A stretch of 11,170 bases of DNA from Candidatus Helarchaeota archaeon (GCA_016840125.1 JAEOSY010000661.1:1-11170), one strand, 5' to 3'; positions 1-6,945 are shown, numbered from the stretch's first letter. A program made the numbers and translations. The notes: generated from the sequence alone by a model not told the origin.

Positions 1-1
1 G

Positions 2-340
2 GGGTTGAAATTCTCAGAGAGGTGTATTCGACATTGCATCATGGGACGGGATCCTACTAAATATGCATCCGTTGAGAAGGGTAAAAAAATACTTGATGAA
101 ATTGTGACCCGTCTGTCGTTTGTTGTTGAAGAAGTAAAGAAAACACAATCAGCCGAGCCATTCAACAAAATTTATGAGAATTTTGATAATGCTATGAAAG
201 AAATGTTTAATATAAAAAACCCCTTTAAATTTGATAAACTTTATGAACAACAGGGAATTGAGGGAAAGCATGAAATATGGAATTACATAAAATGGAAGTT
301 GTTTAGGCGGGGGAAACAGAAGAAAAGTTTTGTATCTTGA
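2..340 (+). CDS. C-terminal fragment, possibly creatininase-family amidohydrolase
   Basis: The frame is open to the left edge, so this is the 3' end of a longer gene; the TTG at 5-7 need not be its start. The fragment has about 112 residues and ends in TGA at 338-340. Its first third carries a G-x-DPT-x(2)-AS-x-EKG-x(2)-I pattern followed by an amphipathic helix. This resembles the last conserved block and C-terminal helix of creatininase-family (creatinine amidohydrolase / FAPy deformylase-like) enzymes, where G-DPT-A-EKG is common. The metal-binding residues of that family lie further upstream and are outside the window, so the function is not shown. After the helix comes a lysine-rich tail of about 65 residues that I do not recognise and that is longer than usual for the family. 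The gene converges on the E2 gene, with only 6 nt between the stop codons. Confidence 0.5.
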   Translation, partial: GLKFSERCIRHCIMGRDPTKYASVEKGKKILDEIVTRLSFVVEEVKKTQSAEPFNKIYENFDNAMKEMFNIKNPFKFDKLYEQQGIEGKHEIWNYIKWKLFRRGKQKKSFVS

Positions 341-346
341 AAAATT

Positions 347-1975
347 TTATTCCATTTTAGCCCTTAATTCTTCGAGAGCATCTGCCACCTTTTCGGAACG
401 CATTAACGCAGGACCACCACCCATGAATACTGTCACGCCTAGAGTTTCTGCAATTTCTTCGTCTGTAGCGCCAGCCTCAATTGCTCCGACCAAGTGCCAC
501 TTCATGCAAGATTCACACCCAGTTATTACACCAATGGCTAATGCCATTAATTCTTTTACTTTTGCCGGTAGAGATCCTTCATGTAATCCATCTCGATGCA
601 TTCGCATAAAATCCGCGATAAGATCCGGATTGTGTTGTCCAATCAAATCCATTTGGGCAGGTGTATGACCTAAAATACCTTCACCCCGTTTCTTAATAGC
701 CTCCACAAATCGTAATGCACCTTTACTTGAGGGGGATTTTGCAGTAGTAGGAGTTGGTGTTACGCTCTCTTTCATTTTCAATTGGTCTCGGGAAATGTTA
801 AAAGTTAAATAGGGATTTTCCAAGAGCGTTTTCATTTCTGCTAGAAAATTTGCAGCATCAACCCCATCCATCACGCGATGATCATGGGTTAAACTGAGAA
901 TCATCATCGGGGCGGTGCGAACACGATCATCTCTGACGATAGGTTTCTTAATCATTTTGCCTATCCCCAGAATTGCAACTTCGGGAGGATTGATAATGGG
1001 AGTAAATACTTCAATGCCAAACATGCCCAAGTTGGAAACTGTAAAACTCCCCGCTGACACATCATCCAATGATAGAGTAGCGGAACGTGCCTTTTGAGCC
1101 AAGGTTCGGACATCATGAGAAATCTCTCTCAACGATTTCGATTCCGCATTATGAATGACAGGGACGATAAGCCCACGATCAGTAGCGACCGCGACTCCTA
1201 AATTAATGGCTTCCTTGATCACAATCGTCTTTTCCTGAAGGATAGAGTTAAAAATGGGATATTTTTTGATGACGTCAATCACGGTTTTGATGATGATATC
1301 GGTGATGGTAATTTTTACATTTTCATCTTTATATAACTTCAGGAAATATTTCCTAATACGAATGGCTTCAGTCATATCGACTTCGGAAGTGTAGGTCAAT
1401 TGCGGGATTTCACTTAAACTTGAACTCATTTTCTTGGCAATAATTTTCCGTATTCCTTCGAGTTGTATGGATTGTCCTTCTATTTTTGCGGGAATGCCGC
1501 GATCGAGATAGGCAAGAATATCCATCTCAATAATACGCCCGTCAGGACCCGTGCCTTGAATCTGAGCGTAATTGACTCCTTTTTCACGCGCAAGTTTTCT
1601 CGCACGTGGAGAGATGAAGATTCGAGCTCCAGCATCCTTTTTGGTATCAGGAGATGGAGCAGCAATTGGGGCGGCACTGACTGGGGGTGCCTCAGCTTTT
1701 TCCTCTATATAAGGTGTTAAATCGCTAATCTCTTCACCAGGATCAGTTATAAGGGCAATATTCTTCCCAACAGGAATAATTTCTTTCTCCTTAGCAAAAA
1801 CTTTATATAGAATACCAGAAGCGGGCGCTTCGAGTTGCATGGTCACCTTATCAGTTTCAATTTCCACAATTTGCTCCCCTCGTTTAACTTCGTCGCCCTC
1901 CTTTTTTAACCATTTAATTATAGTCCCTTCTTCCATCGTCATACCCAATTTAGGCATCACAAATTTTGTAATCAT
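347..1975 (-). CDS. 2-oxoacid dehydrogenase E2 acyltransferase fused to a C-terminal AhpD/CMD-like domain
   Basis: The protein has 542 residues from ATG at 1975; GAGGT at 1988-1984 lies 8 nt upstream, so I prefer this start over the GTG at 1990. Domains in order: a lipoyl domain (about 1-78) with lipoyl-lysine K43 in ETDKV; a Pro/Ala hinge (94-117); a peripheral subunit-binding domain (119-157, SPRARKLA and GTGPDGRI) that docks E1/E3; the acyltransferase core (about 170-395) with H366-x3-D370-G371; a Thr/Pro/Ser linker (about 401-418); and an AhpD/carboxymuconolactone-decarboxylase-like domain (about 434-542) with C487-x2-C490-x3-H494 and E475. E2 passes acyl groups from lipoamide to CoA in pyruvate, branched-chain or related 2-oxoacid complexes; the substrate cannot be told here. 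AhpD-family proteins are thiol-disulfide oxidoreductases that lipoylated E2 can reduce. E1 and E3 genes are not adjacent. The E2 call is near certain; the function of the fused domain is inferred. Confidence 0.95.
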   Translation of the reverse strand: MITKFVMPKLGMTMEEGTIIKWLKKEGDEVKRGEQIVEIETDKVTMQLEAPASGILYKVFAKEKEIIPVGKNIALITDPGEEISDLTPYIEEKAEAPPVSAAPIAAPSPDTKKDAGARIFISPRARKLAREKGVNYAQIQGTGPDGRIIEMDILAYLDRGIPAKIEGQSIQLEGIRKIIAKKMSSSLSEIPQLTYTSEVDMTEAIRIRKYFLKLYKDENVKITITDIIIKTVIDVIKKYPIFNSILQEKTIVIKEAINLGVAVATDRGLIVPVIHNAESKSLREISHDVRTLAQKARSATLSLDDVSAGSFTVSNLGMFGIEVFTPIINPPEVAILGIGKMIKKPIVRDDRVRTAPMMILSLTHDHRVMDGVDAANFLAEMKTLLENPYLTFNISRDQLKMKESVTPTPTTAKSPSSKGALRFVEAIKKRGEGILGHTPAQMDLIGQHNPDLIADFMRMHRDGLHEGSLPAKVKELMALAIGVITGCESCMKWHLVGAIEAGATDEEIAETLGVTVFMGGGPALMRSEKVADALEELRAKME

Positions 1976-2070
1976 TTCCACTAACCTCACTTAAATTCAA
2001 ATAGTATAATTTCTATTCCTTCAGAAATAAATAAGGTCCCATTGCAATTCGATATTTACAGGATAAGCCT

Positions 2071-2088
2071 TCTATATATGTTTTTGCG
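2071..2088 (-). promoter_or_regulatory. Candidate BRE/TATA promoter of the E2 fusion gene
   Basis: On the minus strand, CGCAAAAA (2088-2081) followed by CATATATAGA (2080-2071) looks like an archaeal BRE plus TATA box. Initiation about 25 nt downstream would fall near 2050 and give a leader of roughly 75 nt before ATG 1975. The box starts just past the stop codon of the surface-protein gene, which suggests the E2 gene has its own promoter. A second TATA-like string (AATTATACTA, near 2011-2002) could give a very short leader instead. Confidence 0.4.
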
Positions 2089-2089
2089 A

Positions 2090-3970
2090 TTAAGTTCGAT
2101 AAATCTTTATTAGAATTTTTGTAAGAACGATTACAGACACGATCTCGGCTGTTAAAATGATAAAACCTATTAAGGGGTTAAAGGGATCGAGAGGATCACC
2201 CCCAATTGATATTTCAAATCCATCTGGAAAGAAATCATTATCAGTATCTGAATCGGTGGGATCTGTGTTATAATCGTAGATTTCATCAGAATCGGTTAAG
2301 CCGTCGAAATCAGTATCTTGATTGTTTGGATCTGTATTTGCGGAATATTCAATAATATTCGGGAGACCGTCCTCATCGGGATCAAGCCATCTATCAAGAA
2401 GGGATAAGGGATCGAGAGAGTGCTCTACCTCCCAGCCGTCTGGCATAAGATCATAATCGCTATCCTGATTTGTGGGATCGGTGCCATAAAATTGAACTTC
2501 CATTCCATCGGGGAGTTCATCATCATCGGAATCGCTTTTATTTGGATCTGCATCATAAAGGAATTCATCCAAATTGGTAAGATTATCAGAATCAAAATCC
2601 AAAGCAGCATCAGATGCATTTAGAGGATTCAGAGAGTTGTCGATTTCCCATCCATCCAGAATCAAATCCCCATCTGTATCAGGATTGCTTGGATCGGTCC
2701 CGTAGATTGATTCATCTACATCAATAATCCCATCAGCATCGCCATCTACTATCGTAAATTTTGCGATAAAAAGAGGGCCATTTAAGGTCGAATGATAGCC
2801 ACTAAGATAATAGGTCCTATTATCTCCCGTAATTCCATAGCCGTAATCAGTTAAAAGATCTATTCCATAATTCTCAGTCCAATAATGGTAACCAGTAGTG
2901 TTATACCATGATATAATAGCGCCTTGACTATTATAACCAGAGAAAAAGCAATTATTTTTATAGATAACAACATCGTAATAAGTTCTAGATCCGTCGATAG
3001 TCTGATTCCAAAGCGGATACCCATTTATATCAAATTTCACAACCAATTCGGTGTGTTGAGATAAATTAAACATTTGTCCTCCGATGTAGCTATTATTAAA
3101 TTGATCGTTAGCAATGCAGTACCCTAAAATATCGCAATAAGGGGCAGTAACTGTGCGATTCCATAATTGATTTCCATCCAAATCATATTTATGAAGGAAT
3201 AAATTGCGAAAAACTGAACCACGAGTCACACCTACCAAGTAAAGATAGTTAAAATCATCTATAGTCATACCCTCAGCCCCATCATAATTTCCATTATCCC
3301 ATGTCAAATTCCATAGCTGGTATCCCGTCGAATTATATTTAACGATAAACACATCGGATCCATTTGCAGCAAAGCTCTCGGTATAGCCAGAAATGTAAAT
3401 ATTGTTATTATCGTCCGTGGCAACGCTTGTCGCGTAATCGTCTCCTGGACCACCCCATGAGACGTACCAGAGGCGTGTCCCGTCTGAATCGTATTTAACC
3501 AGAAATGCATCTTCTCCACCCGACCCAAAACTTGTAGTTTCACCCGCAAGAAGGATAGAGTGGTTTGAATCAACTGCAGCACTTCGACAAAATTCATTCC
3601 AAGTTCCCCCCCAAGCACGCTCCCATAATTTGTGCCCAGTGGAATTATATTTTATCAATAGAAAATCAAGCATATTTCCTATTACAACAGGCCCGAAGCC
3701 AGCAACATATATTGAATTATTGCCATCCATTACCACATCCATCCCTGCTTGGCTCCCAGAACCGAAGGGAGGTTGCCAAGTGCGATTCCATTCCTGTTGA
3801 AATGGAGCAGGGACATCAAGTGCCTGAAGATAATCATCTTGTTCACTTATTTGGGTTGAATCAGAGGAGATAATAGGATTTTGAAAAAGTATTAACCCCA
3901 AAAATGTGAAAATTAGAAAAAAAATTGAATATTTTTTGTATCGACTGATTTTTCCCCAAGTTCCACTCAT
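2090..3970 (-). CDS. Membrane-anchored surface protein: seven-repeat SBBP-type beta-propeller plus thrombospondin-3-like calcium repeats
   Basis: The protein has 626 residues. Residues about 14-30 form a hydrophobic N-terminal segment after basic residues (signal peptide or anchor). Residues about 57-406 hold seven units spaced roughly 43-55 residues, marked by Trp at 61, 116, 168, 220, 270, 321 and 364. Most are preceded by K-(Y/F)-(N/D)-x2-G-x2-LW, as in SBBP (beta-propeller) repeats. Residues 409-598 carry Asp-rich DxDxDG-x2-D calcium-binding loops with recurring (G/N)TDP and DGWE motifs, like thrombospondin type 3 repeats. Residues 600-622 form a C-terminal transmembrane helix with a short basic tail. 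I count 16 N-x-S/T sequons, which fits a glycosylated extracellular protein. The ATG is preceded by AAGGGA. It is divergent from lipA, and its stop lies just before the E2 promoter. Specific ligand or role is unknown; adhesion or envelope scaffolding is a guess. Confidence 0.85.
   Translation of the reverse strand: MSGTWGKISRYKKYSIFFLIFTFLGLILFQNPIISSDSTQISEQDDYLQALDVPAPFQQEWNRTWQPPFGSGSQAGMDVVMDGNNSIYVAGFGPVVIGNMLDFLLIKYNSTGHKLWERAWGGTWNEFCRSAAVDSNHSILLAGETTSFGSGGEDAFLVKYDSDGTRLWYVSWGGPGDDYATSVATDDNNNIYISGYTESFAANGSDVFIVKYNSTGYQLWNLTWDNGNYDGAEGMTIDDFNYLYLVGVTRGSVFRNLFLHKYDLDGNQLWNRTVTAPYCDILGYCIANDQFNNSYIGGQMFNLSQHTELVVKFDINGYPLWNQTIDGSRTYYDVVIYKNNCFFSGYNSQGAIISWYNTTGYHYWTENYGIDLLTDYGYGITGDNRTYYLSGYHSTLNGPLFIAKFTIVDGDADGIIDVDESIYGTDPSNPDTDGDLILDGWEIDNSLNPLNASDAALDFDSDNLTNLDEFLYDADPNKSDSDDDELPDGMEVQFYGTDPTNQDSDYDLMPDGWEVEHSLDPLSLLDRWLDPDEDGLPNIIEYSANTDPNNQDTDFDGLTDSDEIYDYNTDPTDSDTDNDFFPDGFEISIGGDPLDPFNPLIGFIILTAEIVSVIVLTKILIKIYRT
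2195..2743 (-). repeat. Tandem coding repeats for the Asp-rich calcium-binding region
   Basis: The DNA repeatedly encodes short blocks of the form TDP-x(3-4)-D-x-D-x-D-x(3)-DG-(W/F/M)-E. On the plus strand these appear as recurring strings around ggatc(t/g)g and atc(a/g)gaatc. Five such blocks can be aligned within roughly residues 410-592 of the surface protein. They are diverged and of uneven length, so they look like protein-level repeats under selection rather than recent DNA duplications. Confidence 0.7.
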
Positions 3971-4131
3971 TTCATTCCCTTCTAGGTTATTAATGATAAC
4001 GTCTATACTAAAATAAGAAAAATACTATAATTTAAAGATAATGTATTGAGATTAGTGTGTGATTTTATAGTGGAGACCGTAACAGGGAGTTAAAGTTTTT
4101 AGTAATCAAAATATGATAGTGTTAATTAAAA
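3971..4131. promoter_or_regulatory. Divergent promoter region between the surface-protein gene and lipA
   Basis: This 161-nt AT-rich gap separates two divergent starts and must hold both promoters. For the leftward gene, CTTTAAATTA (minus strand, 4037-4028) is a TATA-like box that would place initiation near 4005 and give a leader of about 35 nt. For lipA, ATTTTATAG (about 4062-4070) is a candidate, giving a leader of about 40 nt. No SD lies before the lipA ATG, so a leaderless start from a closer box cannot be excluded. I see no clear operator or hairpin. Confidence 0.35.
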
Positions 4132-4986
4132 ATGAAAAAACCATCGTGGATATCAACATCCGTTGATTTAACAAGTTTCCAAGAGTTGAATACAAAAATT
4201 AAGGGGCATAATTTACATGTAGTTTGCTTTGAGGCGTCATGTCCGAATATTGGTACTTGTTTTAATCGAAAAACGGCGACTTTCCTTATTTTAGGGAAAG
4301 TTTGTACTCGAAATTGTGCTTTTTGCGGGATACGGCAAGGTACCCCAGAAGTTCCAGATTCAAATGAGCCTAGAAATATTGCGAAATTAGTACATGATTT
4401 GAATTTACAACATGTGGTTATTACATCCGTCACTCGGGATGATTTAGCTGATCAAGGAGCAACTCAGTTTATTCGAACTATAAAAGAAATCAAAAAGATT
4501 CAACCAAAAATAATAGTTGAGGTTTTAATTCCCGATTTTCAAGGGAATATCGAGCTCCTTAATCGAATAATTCAAGCAAAGCCTGAGATTATAAACCACA
4601 ACGTCGAAACGGTTCCTCGGTTATATGCTGAAGTCCGCCCACAAGCAGATTTCTTACGGTCCCTAACAGTATTGAAACACATTAAGAGTCAAGATCCCGA
4701 AATTTACACAAAAACTGGATTTATGGTCGGTTTAGGAGAGACGGATGCTGAGATTAAAGCCCTGATGCAAGAATTGCGGGATAACAAATGTGATATTTTG
4801 ACAATAGGGCAATATCTGAGACCTTCGGATGCGCAATTACCAATCCAAAAATACTACACCCCTGAAGAATTCAACAAGTTCGAGATACTTGGGAAGAACA
4901 TGGGATTCTTATATGTTACTGCGGCACCCTTGATACGGAGCTCGTATAATGCAGTAGATTTTTCAAAGCGGTTCTTGTATAAATAA
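4132..4986 (+). CDS. lipA: Lipoyl synthase (radical SAM)
   Basis: LipA inserts two sulfurs into a protein-bound octanoyl chain to make the lipoyl cofactor, using S-adenosylmethionine and two [4Fe-4S] clusters. The protein has 284 residues, normal for the family. The auxiliary cluster motif C32-x4-C37-x5-C43 is complete (with the family's PNIG after the second Cys). The radical-SAM motif C58-x3-C62-x2-C65 follows, and the C-terminal R269-S-S-Y272 motif, which supplies the serine ligand of the auxiliary cluster, is present. Other family signatures are TSVTRDDLADQGA, NHNVETV and MVGLGET. These separate LipA from biotin synthase and other radical-SAM enzymes. The N-terminus (KKPSWI) matches the usual KPxWL start, supporting ATG 4132 even though no SD is seen. 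A likely client, the E2 lipoyl domain, lies 2.2 kb away. LipB, LipM or LplA is not in the window. The next gene starts 10 nt after the stop and is probably cotranscribed. Confidence 0.97.
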   Translation: MKKPSWISTSVDLTSFQELNTKIKGHNLHVVCFEASCPNIGTCFNRKTATFLILGKVCTRNCAFCGIRQGTPEVPDSNEPRNIAKLVHDLNLQHVVITSVTRDDLADQGATQFIRTIKEIKKIQPKIIVEVLIPDFQGNIELLNRIIQAKPEIINHNVETVPRLYAEVRPQADFLRSLTVLKHIKSQDPEIYTKTGFMVGLGETDAEIKALMQELRDNKCDILTIGQYLRPSDAQLPIQKYYTPEEFNKFEILGKNMGFLYVTAAPLIRSSYNAVDFSKRFLYK

Positions 4987-4996
4987 TGTTTTTATA

Positions 4997-6019
4997 ATGA
5001 GGATATCAAAGAATCCGTATATGACACTTAATGACTGTCAGAAAATTGCAGAAGACGCAACACTAGTAACAGATTTAATAAAAAAAGCGGTGCAACTCAA
5101 CAGAGCTAGCCAATGTTATAAAAAGATGAATAATACTGAACGATATCAAGAGTTGAAAAAAGCCGCAATTAATGTATTTCAAAAAAAGGCAGAAGTGGAA
5201 GATCCTTATGAAAGGAGTCTCTTTCTTTCCTATGAAGCACTCTGCTGGATTTGCATAGGGGACTTGGAGAAGGCAAAGGAGTTAACTACAAACGCTTTCA
5301 AGTTTCTTGAATCAGGATCAAGATTTAAAGAGTCGCCTATCGTTAATTTTACGGAATTTCTGGCTACCAAAGAAGTGGATAAGGCACAAGAGATTTGGAA
5401 AAATATCTACATGTTTTTTTCCCAAGGTATTGTGGAATTACTAGAAGAAGCGTTCATAACTGTTAATCCAGCCTCAGAACCGCCAATTTTTGGGAAGACA
5501 ATTACATTCTCTAAAAGATGGAATGTTATTTTAATAGGGAAAGGTGAAGAACCCGAGAAGGATTGGAATCTAGTCTTTTATGACGCACATGAAGCACTTG
5601 ACGAAAAATTGGTTTTAAAGAAGGAATTCGTTGATGACCTCTTAGAAAAGGTTAAAGAAATCAAAAAGTATCATTTTATACGAAACATACGTTCAGTTAC
5701 CACCTCAACCGGAGAGGATTTTTCCGACAAAGCGTTGTTTATTATTCTGGCAACAAGTGCGGAGAAGAAATTAAAGTTCGGAATACTGTTAGGCTCTTTA
5801 AAGGATGGTGGAGTCCACCTCATTGCACTCTGGCCTGAGGCCTTTGCCCAAGCGGTTGTGAGTGATAGGGAAATAATTGGAGCGTTCATCACCCGGAGCG
5901 TAAAAGAGCCAGAATGGTTTGCAGATTTAAATGTGTTATCATTAATCTCCAATGAGGGGAAGCTACAAGTAGGGGAATTACCAGATGAGAAGGAATCGCT
6001 TCCAGAATATTTCACCTAG
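4997..6019 (+). CDS. Unrecognised protein with N-terminal TPR/SNAP-like helices and a C-terminal alpha/beta region
   Basis: The protein has 340 residues and I cannot assign a family. Residues about 11-155 look wholly helical. Two stretches resemble TPR or SNAP-type helical hairpins: about 30-65 (AVQLNRASQCYKKM and on) and 72-105 (YERSLFLSYEALCWICIGDLEKAKEL). After a Pro-rich turn (157-165), residues 168-320 alternate beta strands and helices: strands near 175-181, 191-195, 247-253, 260-266 and 273-278, and a long charged helix at 205-225. No signal peptide, membrane helix or catalytic motif stands out. It starts 10 nt after the lipA stop on the same strand, so it is likely in the lipA transcript. 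Whether it helps lipoylation or merely shares a promoter cannot be told. No good SD is seen; Met9 (5021) is an alternative start. It converges on the CPBP-like gene. Confidence 0.75.
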   Translation: MRISKNPYMTLNDCQKIAEDATLVTDLIKKAVQLNRASQCYKKMNNTERYQELKKAAINVFQKKAEVEDPYERSLFLSYEALCWICIGDLEKAKELTTNAFKFLESGSRFKESPIVNFTEFLATKEVDKAQEIWKNIYMFFSQGIVELLEEAFITVNPASEPPIFGKTITFSKRWNVILIGKGEEPEKDWNLVFYDAHEALDEKLVLKKEFVDDLLEKVKEIKKYHFIRNIRSVTTSTGEDFSDKALFIILATSAEKKLKFGILLGSLKDGGVHLIALWPEAFAQAVVSDREIIGAFITRSVKEPEWFADLNVLSLISNEGKLQVGELPDEKESLPEYFT

Positions 6020-6033
6020 TTTTGATACTTCAG

Positions 6034-6045
6034 CTGCTAGAGCAG
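6034..6045. terminator. Short hairpin between convergent genes
   Basis: CTGCTAGAGCAG can fold into a 4-5 bp stem at the junction of two convergent genes (stop codons at 6019 and 6037). There is no T-tract next to it and the stem is short, so a termination role is only a possibility. Confidence 0.15.
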
Positions 6046-6804
6046 GGGAGTAATATTCTGCACGACTCCCATCAGAAAATGAAAAATAAGGACTGGCCAG
6101 ATAAATGATCGCCCCTTTAGGGTAAGCCATCCAAATAGAGGACCAATAGCGGCAGCCGCAATGATCTCGAGCATCGGTTTCCCAATGTGAAAGAGCACAG
6201 AAATGACGGTTGAAATCGATATAATCAAAATTAGACCAATTCGCCCTAATTCCTCTTTCCCTTTTAAGCCAAATTGCAAATAAGCACGGTAGATAAATTC
6301 AAAGCCTATGTAATATATGAAATAGATCAGATTAAAAGCAATAAAAAGGGTAAGAAAAGCTGAGGGATCTACCCATTCTAATTTTGTTAAGGGATATTCC
6401 TGAGCAAGTGTGGGATCGCTGAAGAAGAAGAATGCAGGAACGACAGCCAGCGCTATTAAGGTCCAGATGAGATTGAATTTTTTCTCACCCCACTGCCAGC
6501 CATAATCCTTTTGCGGTTCTTTGAAATAAAATTTAATGATTAGCATAGGTACAATTAGGAAAAGGACAAAAGCCATTACAAATTGCCAGATATATTGCCA
6601 GAAATCAATCCAAGGGCTTCCATTAAATAACGATCCGAATAACCAATCAAAAAATAGAATGCTATTTCGCCCTTCAGGAAAGTAAGGTAATTCTTGAGGG
6701 ATATAAATACGATATAAAGATGTGAAGTAATAAATCACTGTTAATAGAATCACGGAAACTAAAACAAATATTCGTCTTCTAGTGGTATTTTCTTTAAAAT
6801 TCAT
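6037..6804 (-). CDS. CPBP/CAAX-protease-like integral membrane protein with altered catalytic motifs
   Basis: The protein has 255 residues with about six to seven hydrophobic segments (about 11-30, 69-92, 112-129, 148-167, 187-206, 212-228, 233-250). The second half follows the CPBP (Rce1/CAAX protease, 'Abi') pattern. F168-E169-x3-R173 sits where EExxxR is expected, H206 where motif 2 has its His, and H242-x3-G246 where motif 3 has HxxxN. Thus the first Glu of EExxxR is Phe and the Asn of HxxxN is Gly, while one Glu and both His remain. Active members are intramembrane glutamate proteases; some relatives may act without proteolysis. Whether this one cuts is uncertain. The start is ATG 6804, with no strong SD. 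The gene stands alone, convergent with the lipA-linked gene and divergent from the small gene at 6968. Confidence 0.75.
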   Translation of the reverse strand: MNFKENTTRRRIFVLVSVILLTVIYYFTSLYRIYIPQELPYFPEGRNSILFFDWLFGSLFNGSPWIDFWQYIWQFVMAFVLFLIVPMLIIKFYFKEPQKDYGWQWGEKKFNLIWTLIALAVVPAFFFFSDPTLAQEYPLTKLEWVDPSAFLTLFIAFNLIYFIYYIGFEFIYRAYLQFGLKGKEELGRIGLILIISISTVISVLFHIGKPMLEIIAAAAIGPLFGWLTLKGRSFIWPVLIFHFLMGVVQNITPLL

Positions 6805-6867
6805 ATATTAAATCATTCCAAACTCACATTTAACAATTTTCAATGATTGAATTAAGAAGGTAGATAC

Positions 6868-6879
6868 AAATAAATATTA
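6868..6879 (+). promoter_or_regulatory. Candidate TATA box for the small gene at 6968
   Basis: AAATAAATATTA is a good archaeal TATA-like string. Initiation about 25 nt downstream would fall near 6900, exactly where the inverted repeat begins, so the repeat would be the first thing transcribed. The assignment rests on spacing and composition alone. Confidence 0.35.
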
Positions 6880-6900
6880 GATAAATCCAAAATATGTCTA

Positions 6901-6945
6901 AACTCGAGAAGACAATTTGAGCCTATGTTCAAGGAATCTCGAGTT
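6901..6945 (+). repeat. Inverted repeat, 9-bp perfect arms, in the leader of the small gene
   Basis: AACTCGAGA (6901-6909) and TCTCGAGTT (6937-6945) are exact reverse complements separated by 27 nt. Inside, TTGA (6917-6920) and TCAA (6929-6932) can pair to extend the stem after an internal loop. Each arm also contains the 6-bp palindrome CTCGAG, so the same sequence could be two operator half-sites or sites about 35 bp apart (centre to centre), or an RNA hairpin. It ends 7 nt before the AAAGGAG ribosome-binding site, a good position for controlling translation. Confidence 0.6.

Noticed and set aside
350..676. A separate AhpD/CMD gene starting inside the E2 frame.
   Set aside because: No stop interrupts the linker, and the internal Met codons (for example at 775 and 652) have no SD. 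A single fused protein is the simpler reading.
330..1720. Open frames on the plus strand (330-668, 915-1097, 1463-1720) and an out-of-phase minus frame (1480-1677) over the E2 gene.
   Set aside because: They lie fully opposite or out of phase with a well-conserved E2 gene, lack ribosome-binding sites and have no protein-like pattern.
2195..2743. CRISPR-like or satellite repeat.
   Set aside because: The repeats are uneven, diverged and in frame, and they encode Asp-rich calcium-binding motifs; there are no constant repeats with unique spacers.
2420..3873. Open frames 2420-2623 (+), 2425-2619 (-), 3304-3618 (-) and 3565-3873 (+) inside the surface-protein gene.
   Set aside because: They are shadows caused by the biased Asp/Asn/Gly/Trp codons of the repeats; none has a start signal or a sensible composition.
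4122..4433. Minus-strand open frame over the start of lipA.
   Set aside because: It is antisense to the iron-sulfur motifs of lipA and has no independent support.
4132..4986. Biotin synthase or another radical-SAM enzyme instead of LipA.
   Set aside because: The additional N-terminal C-x4-C-x5-C cluster motif and the C-terminal RSSY motif are specific to lipoyl synthase.
5671..6015. Minus-strand open frame of about 114 residues over the end of the 340-residue gene.
   Set aside because: It lies fully opposite a longer frame that is coupled to lipA; low-complexity Ser-rich translation and no SD.
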